Positions 1 to 16,100 of a DNA stretch of 64,000 nt are shown here, piece after piece. The first letter of the stretch is position 1. Every line of letters starts with the position of its first letter. A model generated the notes under the pieces. That model was not told the DNA's origin and did no database searches. It saw only the letters and a program-made list of their open reading frames with translations. Both the position numbers and the translations under genes were made by a program. Source of the stretch: Amphimedon queenslandica (Eukaryota > Porifera > Demospongiae > Haplosclerida > Niphatidae); contig NW_003546290.1 in NCBI RefSeq assembly GCF_000090795.2, forward strand, positions 281,350 to 345,349, read 5' to 3'.

Positions 1-2959
1 AATATAATGAAGTGAAATGAAGAAGTGTAAATAAAGATCTATAATGAATGCTTTAAGAGAATGTAGACATCATACTAAAAGTTTGTTTGGCAACACAGCC
101 ACTTTAGAAAGACAAAGAAATTACACTAAGCACACAAAGCAATGAAAGCATAGTCATTATCTATTTACCATCCACATTCAATATATACATGTACATGTAC
201 AAGAAATGAGTGCATGAAATTTTGGTGACTTCAGCTTATGTTAGACATTTCCTATTATATATAGTTACATGTATTTACTCTTGTTACAACTAATGAATCA
301 AAGTCAGAAACTGAGAATAACAATTACATAGGCCTTTTGATTTAAGCTAACATTTCCAATAGGCATATTAATCATATTGCAGCCAACAGCAATAGACAAA
401 CCCACAATCCTTATACTTTCAAACATGCATCACATGAAGAACACCAAGTGCTTCCAAAAGAACAATGTAATGTACATAACTTACAATACCATGGGCCCCT
501 GAAATATTCATTGGCTTCAAAATCTAAAAGAAAAGTCACTTTGTCCCTAATTCATTAGTGTGTATAGGTGCATACACATTAGTTATAAAGGTTACTATAA
601 ACTTATTATCACATGCATCAAGGGGTTGCTTGTTCCTCCACAACTAGCATGTACACAAAAATTAATTCAGATTTAGAAGAACAGGTAGAAACTAACGAAT
701 CTATCTACTTAATGCATACATTGTAAGTCAGCCAATGGAGAGAAGTACTGTTACAAGGTAACTAGGAAAACAGACTGAGCGTGGTTATTCAATCATGCCA
801 ATTCTTGTGTAAATGAATACATGTACGCATGTGATGAATTTTTTGTCCTCAAAGTAAAAAAACCTTGTCAAATGGCATTTTTGGCACTCAGTGATGAACA
901 ACAGGCTCTCATATTTGATACCATGATTCAAAGTACACCAAATGTACATGAACATATCAAAAAAGTAAAGCTACATGTACAATTGCATTTAATTAAATTT
1001 TAAATTCTGATAGCAAGTCAGTGCATGTGTGCAAAACCAATTAAATGTACTTAATCTTGTAAAGTAATAAAGTTGCATAATTTGCAATCCTGTATCATTC
1101 CTAAAAAGAGAACTCAACTCTCTTTGCTTTGCAACTAAACGCAATTTGAAGTTTTTCTGCCCTCACAATTTCGTTCTCAATGAATCTAGTGCCTTCAGCA
1201 GGCTATCACAGTCTGATTAGAGTTTATTATTTCACTTTCATTTGCATGTACATGTAGAAGAAGAATGTTCATGTGGTAGTTTTATTACTAGGAATGGTGA
1301 GCTAGAACTGAACCCAAATAACAGAGTAAACTATCAATGTAAGATCCAGTACATGCATGCATATTATTACCAGATCATTTTAACAAATGTGAAAGAAATT
1401 ACATGTATATGCATTTCTTGTGTTTTCGTTCCAATTTTAAAAGACAGGAAACAATTAAGGTCTACATTTATACACGTGTAGTCTCTAAAGAGTTTAAAAA
1501 TAACCCAAGGACTAAAGGGCCAAAAGGTAATTAAAATATTGAAGTTTAATACACTGTAAGCTAGTTCTGTACAGTGCACATGTATAATGACATGAACTGT
1601 GGTCATCATGTTTGTTTACATAAACTGCATAAGCTTGAGATAGCAATGCTTCAATATTGAAAATAGAATATCACAATTAATAATTTGCAACCCACTCATG
1701 CAAATAAAAACAAAAAATATATTGATACAAATTTACATGTACATTTACAATGTACATGCATGCATATCTACATGTACAAATACATATACATGTACATGTA
1801 TTATGCCAATATCTAATGACAAAACCTTAACTTCAAAACATACAGCATAAGCACATGCAAGTACAATACAATGTACTAGTAAATTATAAGTGACTAGATG
1901 CATGCATGTGCATAATAAAAAATAAACAGAGAGTAAATGTAGTTCCGATACACATTTATATACATGTACTGTAGGTATAACAATAATACATGTAATAATG
2001 AAACGCCTTTAAAATATCCAGACCTATAGTAAGAACACAACACTGTAATGTACAGTACATGCAGCGAATAAAAATAACACAATAGATGAATTTGCCAAAT
2101 GTATAATAAACACTTACAGTACATGAACACATGTTACTCACTACATGAAAGAATCATGAAGGAGGTAAAGCAAACAGCAGTCTATTATTACAAGCAATAA
2201 AATGATTAGCTAGCTATAGTTTATGTTTCTATAACACATGCACAACCTTTAGTATCATTCCACAGTTTAGGCTCTAGCTTATAATAGCTGCATTGGCCAC
2301 AACTCTACTTTCACACTGTTCATACACACCAATAATATAAAGAACGAAGTGATAATCAACCACAAACTCTTTGACATGGCTAACTTATGTATACTGACTT
2401 CCCTTTTGTCAATAATGAAAGCAATACTTCAAATAACAATCAATGTACAAAATATAAATCCAACAGGACATTATCTATAATACAAAGATTATACATGATC
2501 TAAATGTATAATACAGTTAACATCAAGACATAGCACTATTACAGTTACATTTAATTTCAATGCACAGTGGAATAATCCACAAAGAGGAACAAATGTCATA
2601 ATTACTAATATCATGGGAATACAATAAACCACACCACAAACACACAGCATTCTTACTATAATACAGTATATTTAAGTGTCAAATTAGAAGTAACTTATAA
2701 GCCTTCAATCTGATATCACCAGTAAAAGGAAGGAAAACAAACTTGATTGATTTCACGTATGTCACTCTTGCCAAGACATCAAGAATACGTGTATACCATA
2801 ATTGTACATAGCTATAATTTTAACTCTTAATGGCATCCTACTTTTCAAAGCTGTTAAAACAAACTAAACCTAGACTAACAATTACGGTCATTATTACACG
2901 TACATTAACCTTTTAACAAATTGAAAAAATCATAGAAACCTAACTATATCAATACTCAC
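1..2959 (-). other. Long first intron of the F-BAR gene; no further exon recognised
   Basis: This stretch follows the splice donor of the first coding exon at 2960-2983 on the minus strand, so it is read as the start of a long first intron that runs out of the window. I found no protein-coding segment I can defend on either strand. It is AT-rich and full of the palindromic words TACATGTA and ACATGTAC, for example near 185-200, 1735-1800 and 1965. Short open frames here show no family resemblance. Confidence 0.4.
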
Positions 2960-2983
2960 CCAAAGTTCACTGCCCCAGCTCAT
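2960..2983 (-). CDS. First coding exon of a TOCA/CIP4/FNBP1-type F-BAR protein (partial)
   Basis: The exon encodes only MSWGSELW and is followed at once by a strong donor (gtgagtatt on the minus strand, 2959 downward). Vertebrate FNBP1, FNBP1L (TOCA-1) and TRIP10 (CIP4) begin MSWGTELWDQF. These proteins bind curved membranes through an F-BAR domain and link Cdc42 to N-WASP and actin in endocytosis. Only eight codons are visible, so the call rests on this short N-terminal signature and the matching splice point. The next exon, expected to start DQFD, was not found in 1-2959. The gene points away from CDC7, about 530 bp distant. A chance match is possible but unlikely with both start codon and donor in place. 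Confidence 0.6.
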
Positions 2984-3512
2984 TCTTCACCTCAGTATAA
3001 GGCAACTGTAATTAAATTTCAGTGTAAGATGACACGACTGAGAAGTAAGATACCAGATGAAAAACTCTGATTGGTTTAGGGTTTGTTAAGTAGCAAATCC
3101 TTTCAGATAATAACAATAGAAGGACAGACAATGAATCAACTTCAACGCATGGGATCTCCAATAGCAGAACCACCGACAGTCTAGCCCCGTAGTCCGACAA
3201 AAATGTTCCTCGGTAGAATCTCACGTGACGAAAGGGCACACACATACACGTGTAAATGACCATTGATGACTCATGACTTAATGTCATGTGATAATCATGT
3301 GCATGCCATTACTTAACTTGGAGCCACCCCCCACCCCCTCTTTAAAATTAAATTAATTTGAAACTGGTCTGTGATGAACTTCCAACTTCACTGTTCACTT
3401 TATAAGGAGGGATGGTTTTGAAGTTAAGCTAACTCATATGTAACAGACTGTTCTTCTCAGGTAGTTTTGTAGCTGGTTTATTACTAATTTCATATTGTTG
3501 TTTATATAGGGT
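2984..3512. promoter_or_regulatory. Shared upstream region between the F-BAR gene and CDC7
   Basis: The two start codons point away from each other and lie about 530 bp apart, so this interval should hold both promoters and 5' UTRs. It is less AT-rich than its surroundings. Two CACGTG E-box cores are visible, at 3222-3227 and 3247-3252. Just before the CDC7 ATG there is an acceptor-like tatag, and gtagtt follows ctcag near 3460, so a short 5' UTR intron in CDC7 is possible. No TATA box is obvious. Confidence 0.5.
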
Positions 3513-6827
<3,315 letters not shown>

Positions 6828-7166
6828 TAGCATGTCAATCAGCATCACAAGTACCACCTTGCAAAATTTAATATTAAATGTGAAATGTACATGTATTCTG
6901 TATTATTGCTAAAATGATCATTTTATTGTCTGATTATAATTTAAACACATTCTATTACTCTGAAGGCTGCTCAATGATATCGGTACTGAAAGCAAACAAC
7001 TATTAGCTGTCATGTTTCATGAAATTACAGATGCAATTATACATGCATGTATGGCATGAAAAATTGTCATGAGCTGCATTTGTAATACACATATCTTTAT
7101 TATAAATTTCAAGTACATGTAAATTGTCAGTATGAATAAAAATTTATGTATTCAGATAATTAATTT
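6828..7166. other. Convergent 3' region between CDC7 and RECQL4
   Basis: About 340 bp separate the two stop codons. An AATAAA lies at about 7135 for the plus strand. On the minus strand a matching signal (TTTATT on the plus strand) lies near 7096-7103, so the two 3' UTRs probably overlap. No gene is visible. Confidence 0.5.
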
Positions 7167-10100
7167 TTATAATTTTGTTTGTATAATCTGCTTTGTAGCA
7201 ATATCGCATACATGATAAAAATCACAATCCAAATGTTTTCTCCAGAATGGGCATGATCCCCACACATCAGCTGGATAGCATGGACTTCCTATCCCATGAA
7301 AAACTCTAGCAATAGCTCTTCCAGTAAATTGATTATCTGGATACATGCCCATCAATACGTGTATATCACGTATTAAAATTTCATCTGAAGTAGTATTGAA
7401 ATGCAGAGGAGCTTCTATTCCCAGAGACCGAAGATATTCAGAAGATAATCCAGCATTAAAATATACAGCAATGATATCTTTGAAAAATACTTTGGAGGTA
7501 CAATCTTGTGACATGAGCATCAGGACTGAAGAAAATTGTTGGAGTCTATGTAAATCCTTTCTTTCCTTCTTTTGAATTTTAGATAACATATCTTGGCATA
7601 TGCAATCTTTGTCTTCATTGCTAGTTGCTTTTAAAACTCTCGCATAAAAAGATAAATTACTTGACTCTACAATAACATTGTTTCCCATACTTTGCAGCCC
7701 TTGAAGAAGCTCCATAGAATTAGACTTCATATCATTAGCAACTTCAGTCAAGGAAAATGACAACTGATTTGTTGTACAACCTGAATTAGAAATAACAGTG
7801 TGAATAATAATGCAATAAATACATTGAAAGTGCTAACGTGATATATTAACACATAATTATTCATTGTGTGGCTATTTTAAAGTTATTATAATACAAGAAA
7901 ACATGTATGCATCCATACTAATATCTAATATTAATATTATTTACTCTTGCTAATATTATGCTTCACAGCAGATTCAATAACTTGAAATTTGTCAGCCAAA
8001 ACTGCTATGTTAAGTTGTGGACCATAGCATTTTATAGTAACAGTATCATAGAGTGGACTGTAGACTTCAATCCAGTTATCATTCTCCAAGTAACAAAGGA
8101 GAGTTGATATGGTTTCTTCATTGGCATCCAAAGTTTTTGTTAGTTCGTCAATAGAGAGAGCCACTTCATACTCATCTAAAATAGACCTTGTATATGAGCT
8201 ATGTGTACATGTACATGTGTGGCTAGCTCATTCATAGAACATGTAAACATGTATTATGCTTCACAGGGAAAATGCATATGAAGTGGTATTACTGGTATAT
8301 AATGCTCACTTTTAACACAAAATAATTGTGTACTTTGTTATGAAGAATGTACAATAATTATTTGCCTGTCAAAATAATTATCCATTTCTAATGTCTTCCA
8401 AATATAAATATCCATGAGTTTTGCCAAGACACATGCCCTTACAATCCCCTAGCTGATCCCAAGCTGAATGTTTGATTCCCATTTTTGGCATTTTAATTTT
8501 ATTACATGTATATGCAATTTTTTATATTTAGAAAAGAAAAGCCTAGGTGTATTATCAAGCAAATGGTATAAAACATTACTATAAAGACTTTCCTAGTGTT
8601 TGAGCTGAAAAAAGGTGTTCAAATGTACAGGTACATTAAATGTACATGTATGTGAATGATAAACTACATGTATATAATGTAAACACATACATTAACAACA
8701 TGTAAAATATGCACCTTTTTCTGAGAATGAAAAAATTTGCTGGCAAAGTTTCTTCACAGAAAAATAATCCACTCCATTTCCATGAATATGCCGTTGTAAT
8801 TCCCTTAAGTCATTCCCCTATGTTAGTGAAAAAAATGTAAAGGCATAATTCATTAGAACTTCGGAACAAGCAATTTTACATTACACTCCAGAACAAAATA
8901 GTCACACACAGAAATTTATGCACAGCAAATTACAAGTAACATAATGTACTGGATGTACATACAAGACTACAAGTACATGTAGATGTAAGCAAATACTTGT
9001 TCAATACCCATAATACACAAAATGAACATGAACCTTATGAAAATGATACGATAATGCAATTGATTCTACACATCAAAAACTTAAAGATACAAGTACATAT
9101 TCCTTACATTTTTTTCAATAAAGATATGACAATAAGCAGCATTTCCATCTCTACCAGCACGACCAATTTCTTGCACAAATGATTCAAAGCCTTTAGGCAT
9201 ATTGTAATGTATTACTGCTCTTACATCGGATTTGTTAAGACCCATCCCAAAAGCAACAGTGGCAACAACTATTCGCAATTTTCCATTCATGAAATTAGAC
9301 TGAATACGTTTTCGAGCTCCCATAGAGAGTCCAGCATGATAAGCTTCAGCAATCATATTCTGCTTTATGCTACTTTTATTTTTAATGTCACTGTAATTCT
9401 GCTCCGTGGATATTCTAACAAGTTGTGCTACTTTCTCTGTTGTTTGTTGTCTTGTACAATATATAATGATTGAATTGCAATTATTGAATGGAGCTGACTG
9501 AAGTAAATCAAGAAGAGCCTACATGAATTTAATTACTGAAATAAACGAACCAAAAAAACTAAATCACATAAATGCACATTATGTACATGTATATGTAACT
9601 GTAATACACTACGTGTCAAAAATGCTGTACTATTCTACTACATGAAGTCATGGACAAACTTTATGATCTAAAAAATCTCACCTGTAATCTATCAGTCTCA
9701 CATGACACAGAAATGTGAAGATTCTCAGGAATGGCAGATCCTACAATAACATGTTCTGCCTTTATTTGCAATGATTCTGTGATATGAGAGATAGTAGTCT
9801 TATTAGCAGTGGCTGTCAATCCTAGTATGCACTGAACTCCTAACTGCTTCTTTAAAATCTACATTGTATATGCACATACATGTATGTATAAACAAAGACA
9901 TAATTATTAGCTGCACATGTAAGATAATGATACCTTGGGCAATCTGAGGTAAGCAGAACGAAAATTATGACCCCATTCTGATAAACAATGGACTTCATCA
10001 ATGCACACAAAGGCTATTGGAGGCAACCGATTTGAATACAACAGAGTTTGAATGCTGCTGAATGATCCACTAATTAAAGCTTCTGGCGCAACAAAAAGAA

Positions 10101-13100
10101 TGTTAATAAGCCCAGCTTCGAGATCAGCAAAAATCTGCTGTTTCTGCTCATGTGACAAAGAATTGTGAATGCAAACACCACTAAGGCCACAAGGAAGATT
10201 CTTCACCTAAAAAATAAGAGGTAGAACTTGTGATATTGCTTTAATTAATTGCTGTGTAGTGTATGTACATGTAAGAGAGAACCATGATTGGTAGATTTGC
10301 TCAAGTTAACAGGCATTTGTACATTGCCAGTTACCAATGCCTACCATCATACAGACAAAGAGAACTACTGTACATACATGTACGTTGTAAGTTGTAACTG
10401 GTAATTCTGGAGGAGTCAAATTTTGACAAATTGCTAATTTTTTGGTAATTGGATCTTTTAATTCGGCAAATCTGTGGCTATGGGCCATTTAGCATGCATA
10501 TCATGATTCAAAATAATGAAATTTACATTTTGGTAAATGGTAATCAAAATTGCAGCTACAATACAGTAGTACCAATGTTATACATCACTCTAATTTTAAT
10601 GATCAATATCATCAAAATCTAAATCAACTTAAAATTCAGTATGACATATTGATGTACATTTTAAGTCCTTCATATGCACATACATACATGTAGCTAATAA
10701 ATTTTGTGGAGGCCAGGCCACTTTTAAAAAATAAACTCCTAAATGTCACACAACCACAAATTAAAATGAGCCTGTCATATTTATGGCTAAGGTACATGCA
10801 TGTACTTACATTTATATCTACATGTAAAGACAAAACTTTTGAATAATTATATAAGCAAGTATACTTAATATAAATAGTTAGATGTACATGTACGTGTACA
10901 TGCACTATTAATTGACATGCAAGCTTAATCCACAAAAGTACCTGATCATTCATGAGAGATATTAGTGGAGAAATAACAAGAACAAAACAGAGAGATTGCC
11001 GTGTATACATATAAGCTGGAAGTTGATAACAAAGTGACTTCCCTCCTCCTGTTGGAAGAACTAACAAAGTGGAGTTCCCTACATGTACACATGTTACATC
11101 AGGACTTTCAAAAAGGAATAATTTATTAACCTGACAACACATGGCGTATTGCCTCTTGCTGACCAGGCATAAAACTACCATATCCAAGCTCTCCTAGCTT
11201 CTTTATAAGCAAGTCATCTGAAAGTACTAGAAAAATATTTGCATTTGTTAATTTCAAAATAAAATAAGTGCTTACCATTTGTCTTAAAAAAAGCATCAAA
11301 AGAATTTCTATTGGAGACTAAACAAATACCTTTGGAAATCATTGATTGGGTGGGTAAATGTTGTTTATGTAAGTCTCCTTGCAACAAAACTTGCTGACAA
11401 TCTTCAGTAGCTTCTTCAAAAACCCCAGTGACATCATCAGTAAATTGAACACCTTCTCCATCAAAAGTGCCTAGAATCTCAGGAGTGACTTTCATAGTAC
11501 AGCTTCTAGCCCAATGTCCTAGCTTTCCACAATTGTAACAAGCATGACTCTCTCTCTGTTCTTCATTGTCTCTCAAAAGCTTCCTTTTTCTCCATTGTTG
11601 TCTCTTGTAACGTGATCCACTAAGTCTTGAAGATTTGCGAGAAAAAGTCTTTGCTTTCATGTTTAAAGTCACAAAATTGTCACTAACTGATGATCTAAAT
11701 AAATATATGTACAATGTAATCAAGCAGCCATATAATAAACAAAAATTTAAGGTAGACATTTACATGTACATGTACCTTTTCTTGTATGAGAAACCCTTTG
11801 TTTCAGTAACTTCAGTCTTCTCACCTGGTACAGAAATGCTATTAGTGGTAAGACTAATATCAGCAGTTAATTGCTTTTCGTTATCAGATAATTGTACAAC
11901 TGGCAAATCAAGAATTTCAGCATATTCAGCAGCTTTTGGTATGTGCACATTTACACCTTCATCACTTTCCAATGACAAGAAACAGCTATCAGCATGTGAC
12001 ACAATTGACTTTGCCTCAATCCTTTGCACTGATGTATCCTTGAGGGGACTCTTGTCAATAGTAATTTTAACCTTCTCAAGCCATGTTTCTGAGAGTCTGT
12101 GCCCAAATGAAAGAGTAGAATTTTCATCAACAGTGGCAGTAGTAGCAAGTTTCTCCCTAATGCACATAAATAGTTTCATTATCATCAAACACATATAACC
12201 CATAAACTTACATGACAGATGTTGAAGAAAAACCATCAACAATGTTCTGTTCACTGCCACATGCAAGTAGATCAAAAGTATCAGCACTCACATTTTCTGC
12301 CACTAATAACTTTTCTTTTGGTTCTTTGTTTAAAACTTGTCTCTGATTGACTCTTTTATGTGGTACATTAATTAGAGCAGCAGAATTTTGAAAGGAATGA
12401 TTTTCTCGATGCTTGTAACACTTATTCAAGGAAGGAGCAAACACATTATCAGAGCCTGGCTGTTTCTTCAAACTGTTGTACCTCTTGTATAGCTCTACAG
12501 TAGAACAAACAGAAAAGTACATGTCATTTGATGAAAAGAAAAAGGTTTTATATAAGGGGCAACTTTTTTAGGCAAAAATCTCTATGTGAGGTCAGAAAGT
12601 TGGTACCACACCTTTTAATTTACCTATTTTTCGAGGATTTAATTTTTTTTGCAATTTTTTTCAAATTTGCAAAATTCGCAAAATTTTGGGCCACAGAAAT
12701 TTCTAGCTATACGGTACTATACTTGGACTTGTAAGATTAATGGTTTAATGCTCCCAAAAAGGAGCCCCATTTGTTCATCTTTATCTGATACTCTATCTCT
12801 CAGTCATTTTTCATTCCTTCATTCTTCACCACTAACTAGTTATGTTTGCGCTGGCAACAATAATAGTCGTTTTGTGGAATTTAGCAACCAAAAGAGGGTA
12901 ATTAATTCTCTCAGTTAAGAAGACTGATGTTGTCTGTCTTGAGCAATTTAATGGCATTTATCCTATAGCTAGACAGATTTCATGTCATCGCTTAGTTACA
13001 AATGTTAACAGGTGTACCTTATGCTATGATTATGGAAGCGTCTCCAATTAATGCTTTCTAGTGCCATGGGAAGAGCTGCAACACATCGTCAAAGATGAAT

Positions 13101-16100
13101 GATCATTATTTTAATACTCCACTATGTATGAGGCATGAACGAATGTTAAACAACATTGTCAAAAAAACTCACTACTCAGAACAAATGTCTTAAGGAGAAA
13201 TTAAAATCAACAACCATAAAAGTAGGTAATGGCCTTGGATTCAGAACTGGAGAAGGACAGGTGGTAGATTGACTCAAACAAGAAGGAAGTTGAATGCTTA
13301 CACTTTAAGAGGATTTTTTGGGAGAAAAAGGTTTGTCTACATGTATAGTTAATTGTTAGTTTTAATATGACACATGTACCTTTAGTGATCAGCAATGAAA
13401 GTGGAAAACAGTATTGGCATCAGATACCGCCATTTATTCATTAGATGGTGCCTCAGCATAATGCTGGGATCTTTAAAGACATAATAATGTAAATGTAGCC
13501 ATCACAAAGGTTACACCAATTGGTTTAAGACATCAAAAGGAAATGTCTATGCAGTTGAAAGAAGATTACAAAGTTACTAAACTGAATCCAGCTCAAAAGT
13601 CTGTTTGGTATTCTTGCCTTCATTACATTATCTATTTCAATATTACAGACATGTAGTAATTGGTTTTGACAAGATGAAAATCAGAGAAGGACTGGTCTTT
13701 GACAATGTCACTGGAACATCAGAGGTTACATAGAAACAAGGGACATGAATTCAATGTTAAGCTTGTTTGAATGAAGAGTAAAGGGGGAAAAGAACCACAA
13801 GACATTGCAATATATATATGTCTGCAGTATGTGTCTGAGGTATTTTTATGAAGCTGGATTGTCTAATGAAGCAAATTGTCCAATGTCTGGGACAATTTGC
13901 TACAAAAAACCTTTTTGTTCAAATTTACAGTACTTACATTATTGCTGCATCTGGTCAACAACTATATGACATAGTTTAGACAGCTACAAGGAGATTAATA
14001 ATTATAGGGAAGGAAGTAGTGGTAGTGGTAGCTAATGCTAAGGGGCTAGTATTTTTTCAATCATCATAAAGATGTGGCTGTGATGCAAGGAGGAGTGAAT
14101 TACAAAGTTAAGAATATATGATCCAGACAAGTATCTTACATGTATGAATGTATTTATGTAAATGCATGTACATGTACATGTACATGTTCTTATTTAATTA
14201 ATCAATCAATTGTAGATGGGTTTAGTTTATGTCTAATATACAGTGTATGTCATTTAATGAAGACAACACGGAACTGGTGGAAGTATTCTTGAAGAAATGG
14301 CACTCAACATTTAGAAGTGAGATTAATAAATATAGCATTCATGTTCAGGTATAGTGAGTATGGCATCATCTTTTAGAGCTATATAATTGGAGCAGGCAAG
14401 ACACAGGTCTTTATAGGGAATAAGCTAACATTGGAGCAAGTTAAACTGACATTTTTTTCATTTAGTTGTGGGAATATGATATCATATTCCCACAACTAAA
14501 TAAAAAACATTAAAAAGTAAAAAAAAAACAAGAGGGTACTAGCAAACTGGTGATACATTAAGCATTGTACCAGACCCTTCCCCTGCAGGGAGGCAAGGGT
14601 CTGGCCAGCGAGACTACTCTGTACTTCTTTCCTGCCATAGCTGTCTGGATAACCGAGGGTCCACTGTAGTAGCAATGCCTAGGAAGTTAAAACTGTCGTG
14701 GTGAAAAAACTAGAACAAAAAGTTCCTCCTTCAACTATTTGGAAAAAGTAGCAACTTCAACTTGATGCTGATCTATCCACCTCAATACTTTAGGAGCAGA
14801 TTCCCTAACATTCTGGCATCTCCTAGTACTCAATTGAAAGTCTGATCCGTCAGTAATCTTTTGAAAAGAATCCCAAACTTCACATAATGAACTCTTTTCA
14901 GCAGTCATTTTTCTTGAAGATGTGTCCAAAACCTAGCTAGTGCTAATTGGCAGGAGCATAACAAAGATACGTGTAGTTCAGCGTTTTGGGCTGTTTCCAA
15001 TCCCTTTCCCCTCCTACTCTAATATCTATGATTAAACCCTTTTACTATTTCTATTATGCAAAAAATAAACAGACACGGTTATACATAAGTGGATCATGCG
15101 CTTCATCATCTAGAGATCTACAGGTATTTGTCTCTACGTTGACATACCTGTACTACATTAGAGTAGTTGCTGCTATTGTGTGACAGTTGGTATTATGGGA
15201 CACTTGAGTAATACTTGAAAACTATAGTCTTATTACCTTTCCTTAATCAAATAAAGAATATACAAATCCTTTGCGAAAATAATTTTCTTAATTCATTATT
15301 GTTAGCCCCACCCTTTTTTATTAGTCACACGTGTTATAATTGTTTTGTTTACCTCCTCGAAAGTCCTCATCTTTTTTGGCTCTCAAGTGATAAAAATAAG
15401 GTAAGTTAAAATCATTTACACCTACTAGTGCTACTTCTTTCTTCAGAATGGCTTGCAAATGAAAGTTATGGTCAGATGACAGTATGGCTGCTGCAGTTAG
15501 TAGTGTTGTTAAAGACAACAAGGGATTGAGGGAAACTGCTTGTCTGTATAATATTCCCATTGAGACACTTAGAAGAAGGGTAAATGGATCAGTTGCATTA
15601 GACTGCAAGCCAGGACCAACAACTGTTCTAACAAATGAAGAAGACCAGTTGGCTGAATATTTAATTAAAATGTCAGAAATGGGGTTTCGCCTGACAAGAG
15701 ATGGAGTTATGGGCATGGCCTTCAAAATCGTAAGTAAGAGCCAACAATCCCACCCATTTAAAAATACTAGTACTGGAAGAGGGTGGTTCGAGGGCTTCAT
15801 GAGATGTCATCGCAAATTGTTGATCATGTCACCTCAGCCTTTATCTTATCATACAGCCGAGCTGTTTGTGCAAATCAAGATACAATCAGTGACTTCCTTG
15901 GTAAGCTCGGGGCTATATATGGATGACTTAATTTGGTGTCAAAGCCTATGCAAATATATAATTGTGATGAGACAGGAGTTACAATAGTTTTTAAACAGGG
16001 TATAGTCGTAGCAGAAATGAGGAGCAGAAGTGTTTATGCTGTCTTTGCAGCTGAGAAGGAATGTACTCATACCATCCTATCATTTGTTTCTGCTAGTGGT

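Larger units (their letters stand above)
12740..15030 (+). pseudogene. Degenerate P-like transposon remnant
   Basis: Decayed coding traces lie between about 13540 and 13760 on the plus strand. One is a stretch reading like [19 protein letters not shown], which resembles the [16 protein letters not shown] segment of the P-like transposase at 22665-23174. The segment 14993-15030 (GTTTCCAATCCCTTT, then AATATCTATG) matches the right terminus of the 20451-26279 element. No left terminus was found. The interval also contains a perfect palindrome at 14460-14501, part of another MITE, and many stops. It could be two unrelated fragments. Confidence 0.4.

Noticed and set aside
1120-1205. Minus-strand exon-like stretch reading EGTRFIENEIVRAEKLQ
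   Set aside because: It does not match F-BAR proteins and has no convincing splice donor, so it cannot be assigned.
3012-3287. 91-codon minus-strand frame upstream of CDC7
   Set aside because: No family resemblance, and it lies in the probable 5' UTR/promoter of the F-BAR gene, whose start codon at 2983 is better supported.
14735-14929. 64-codon minus frame as a BED-finger gene
   Set aside because: EVWDSFQKI recalls BED fingers, but the cysteine and histidine ligands are not all present and the frame is isolated.
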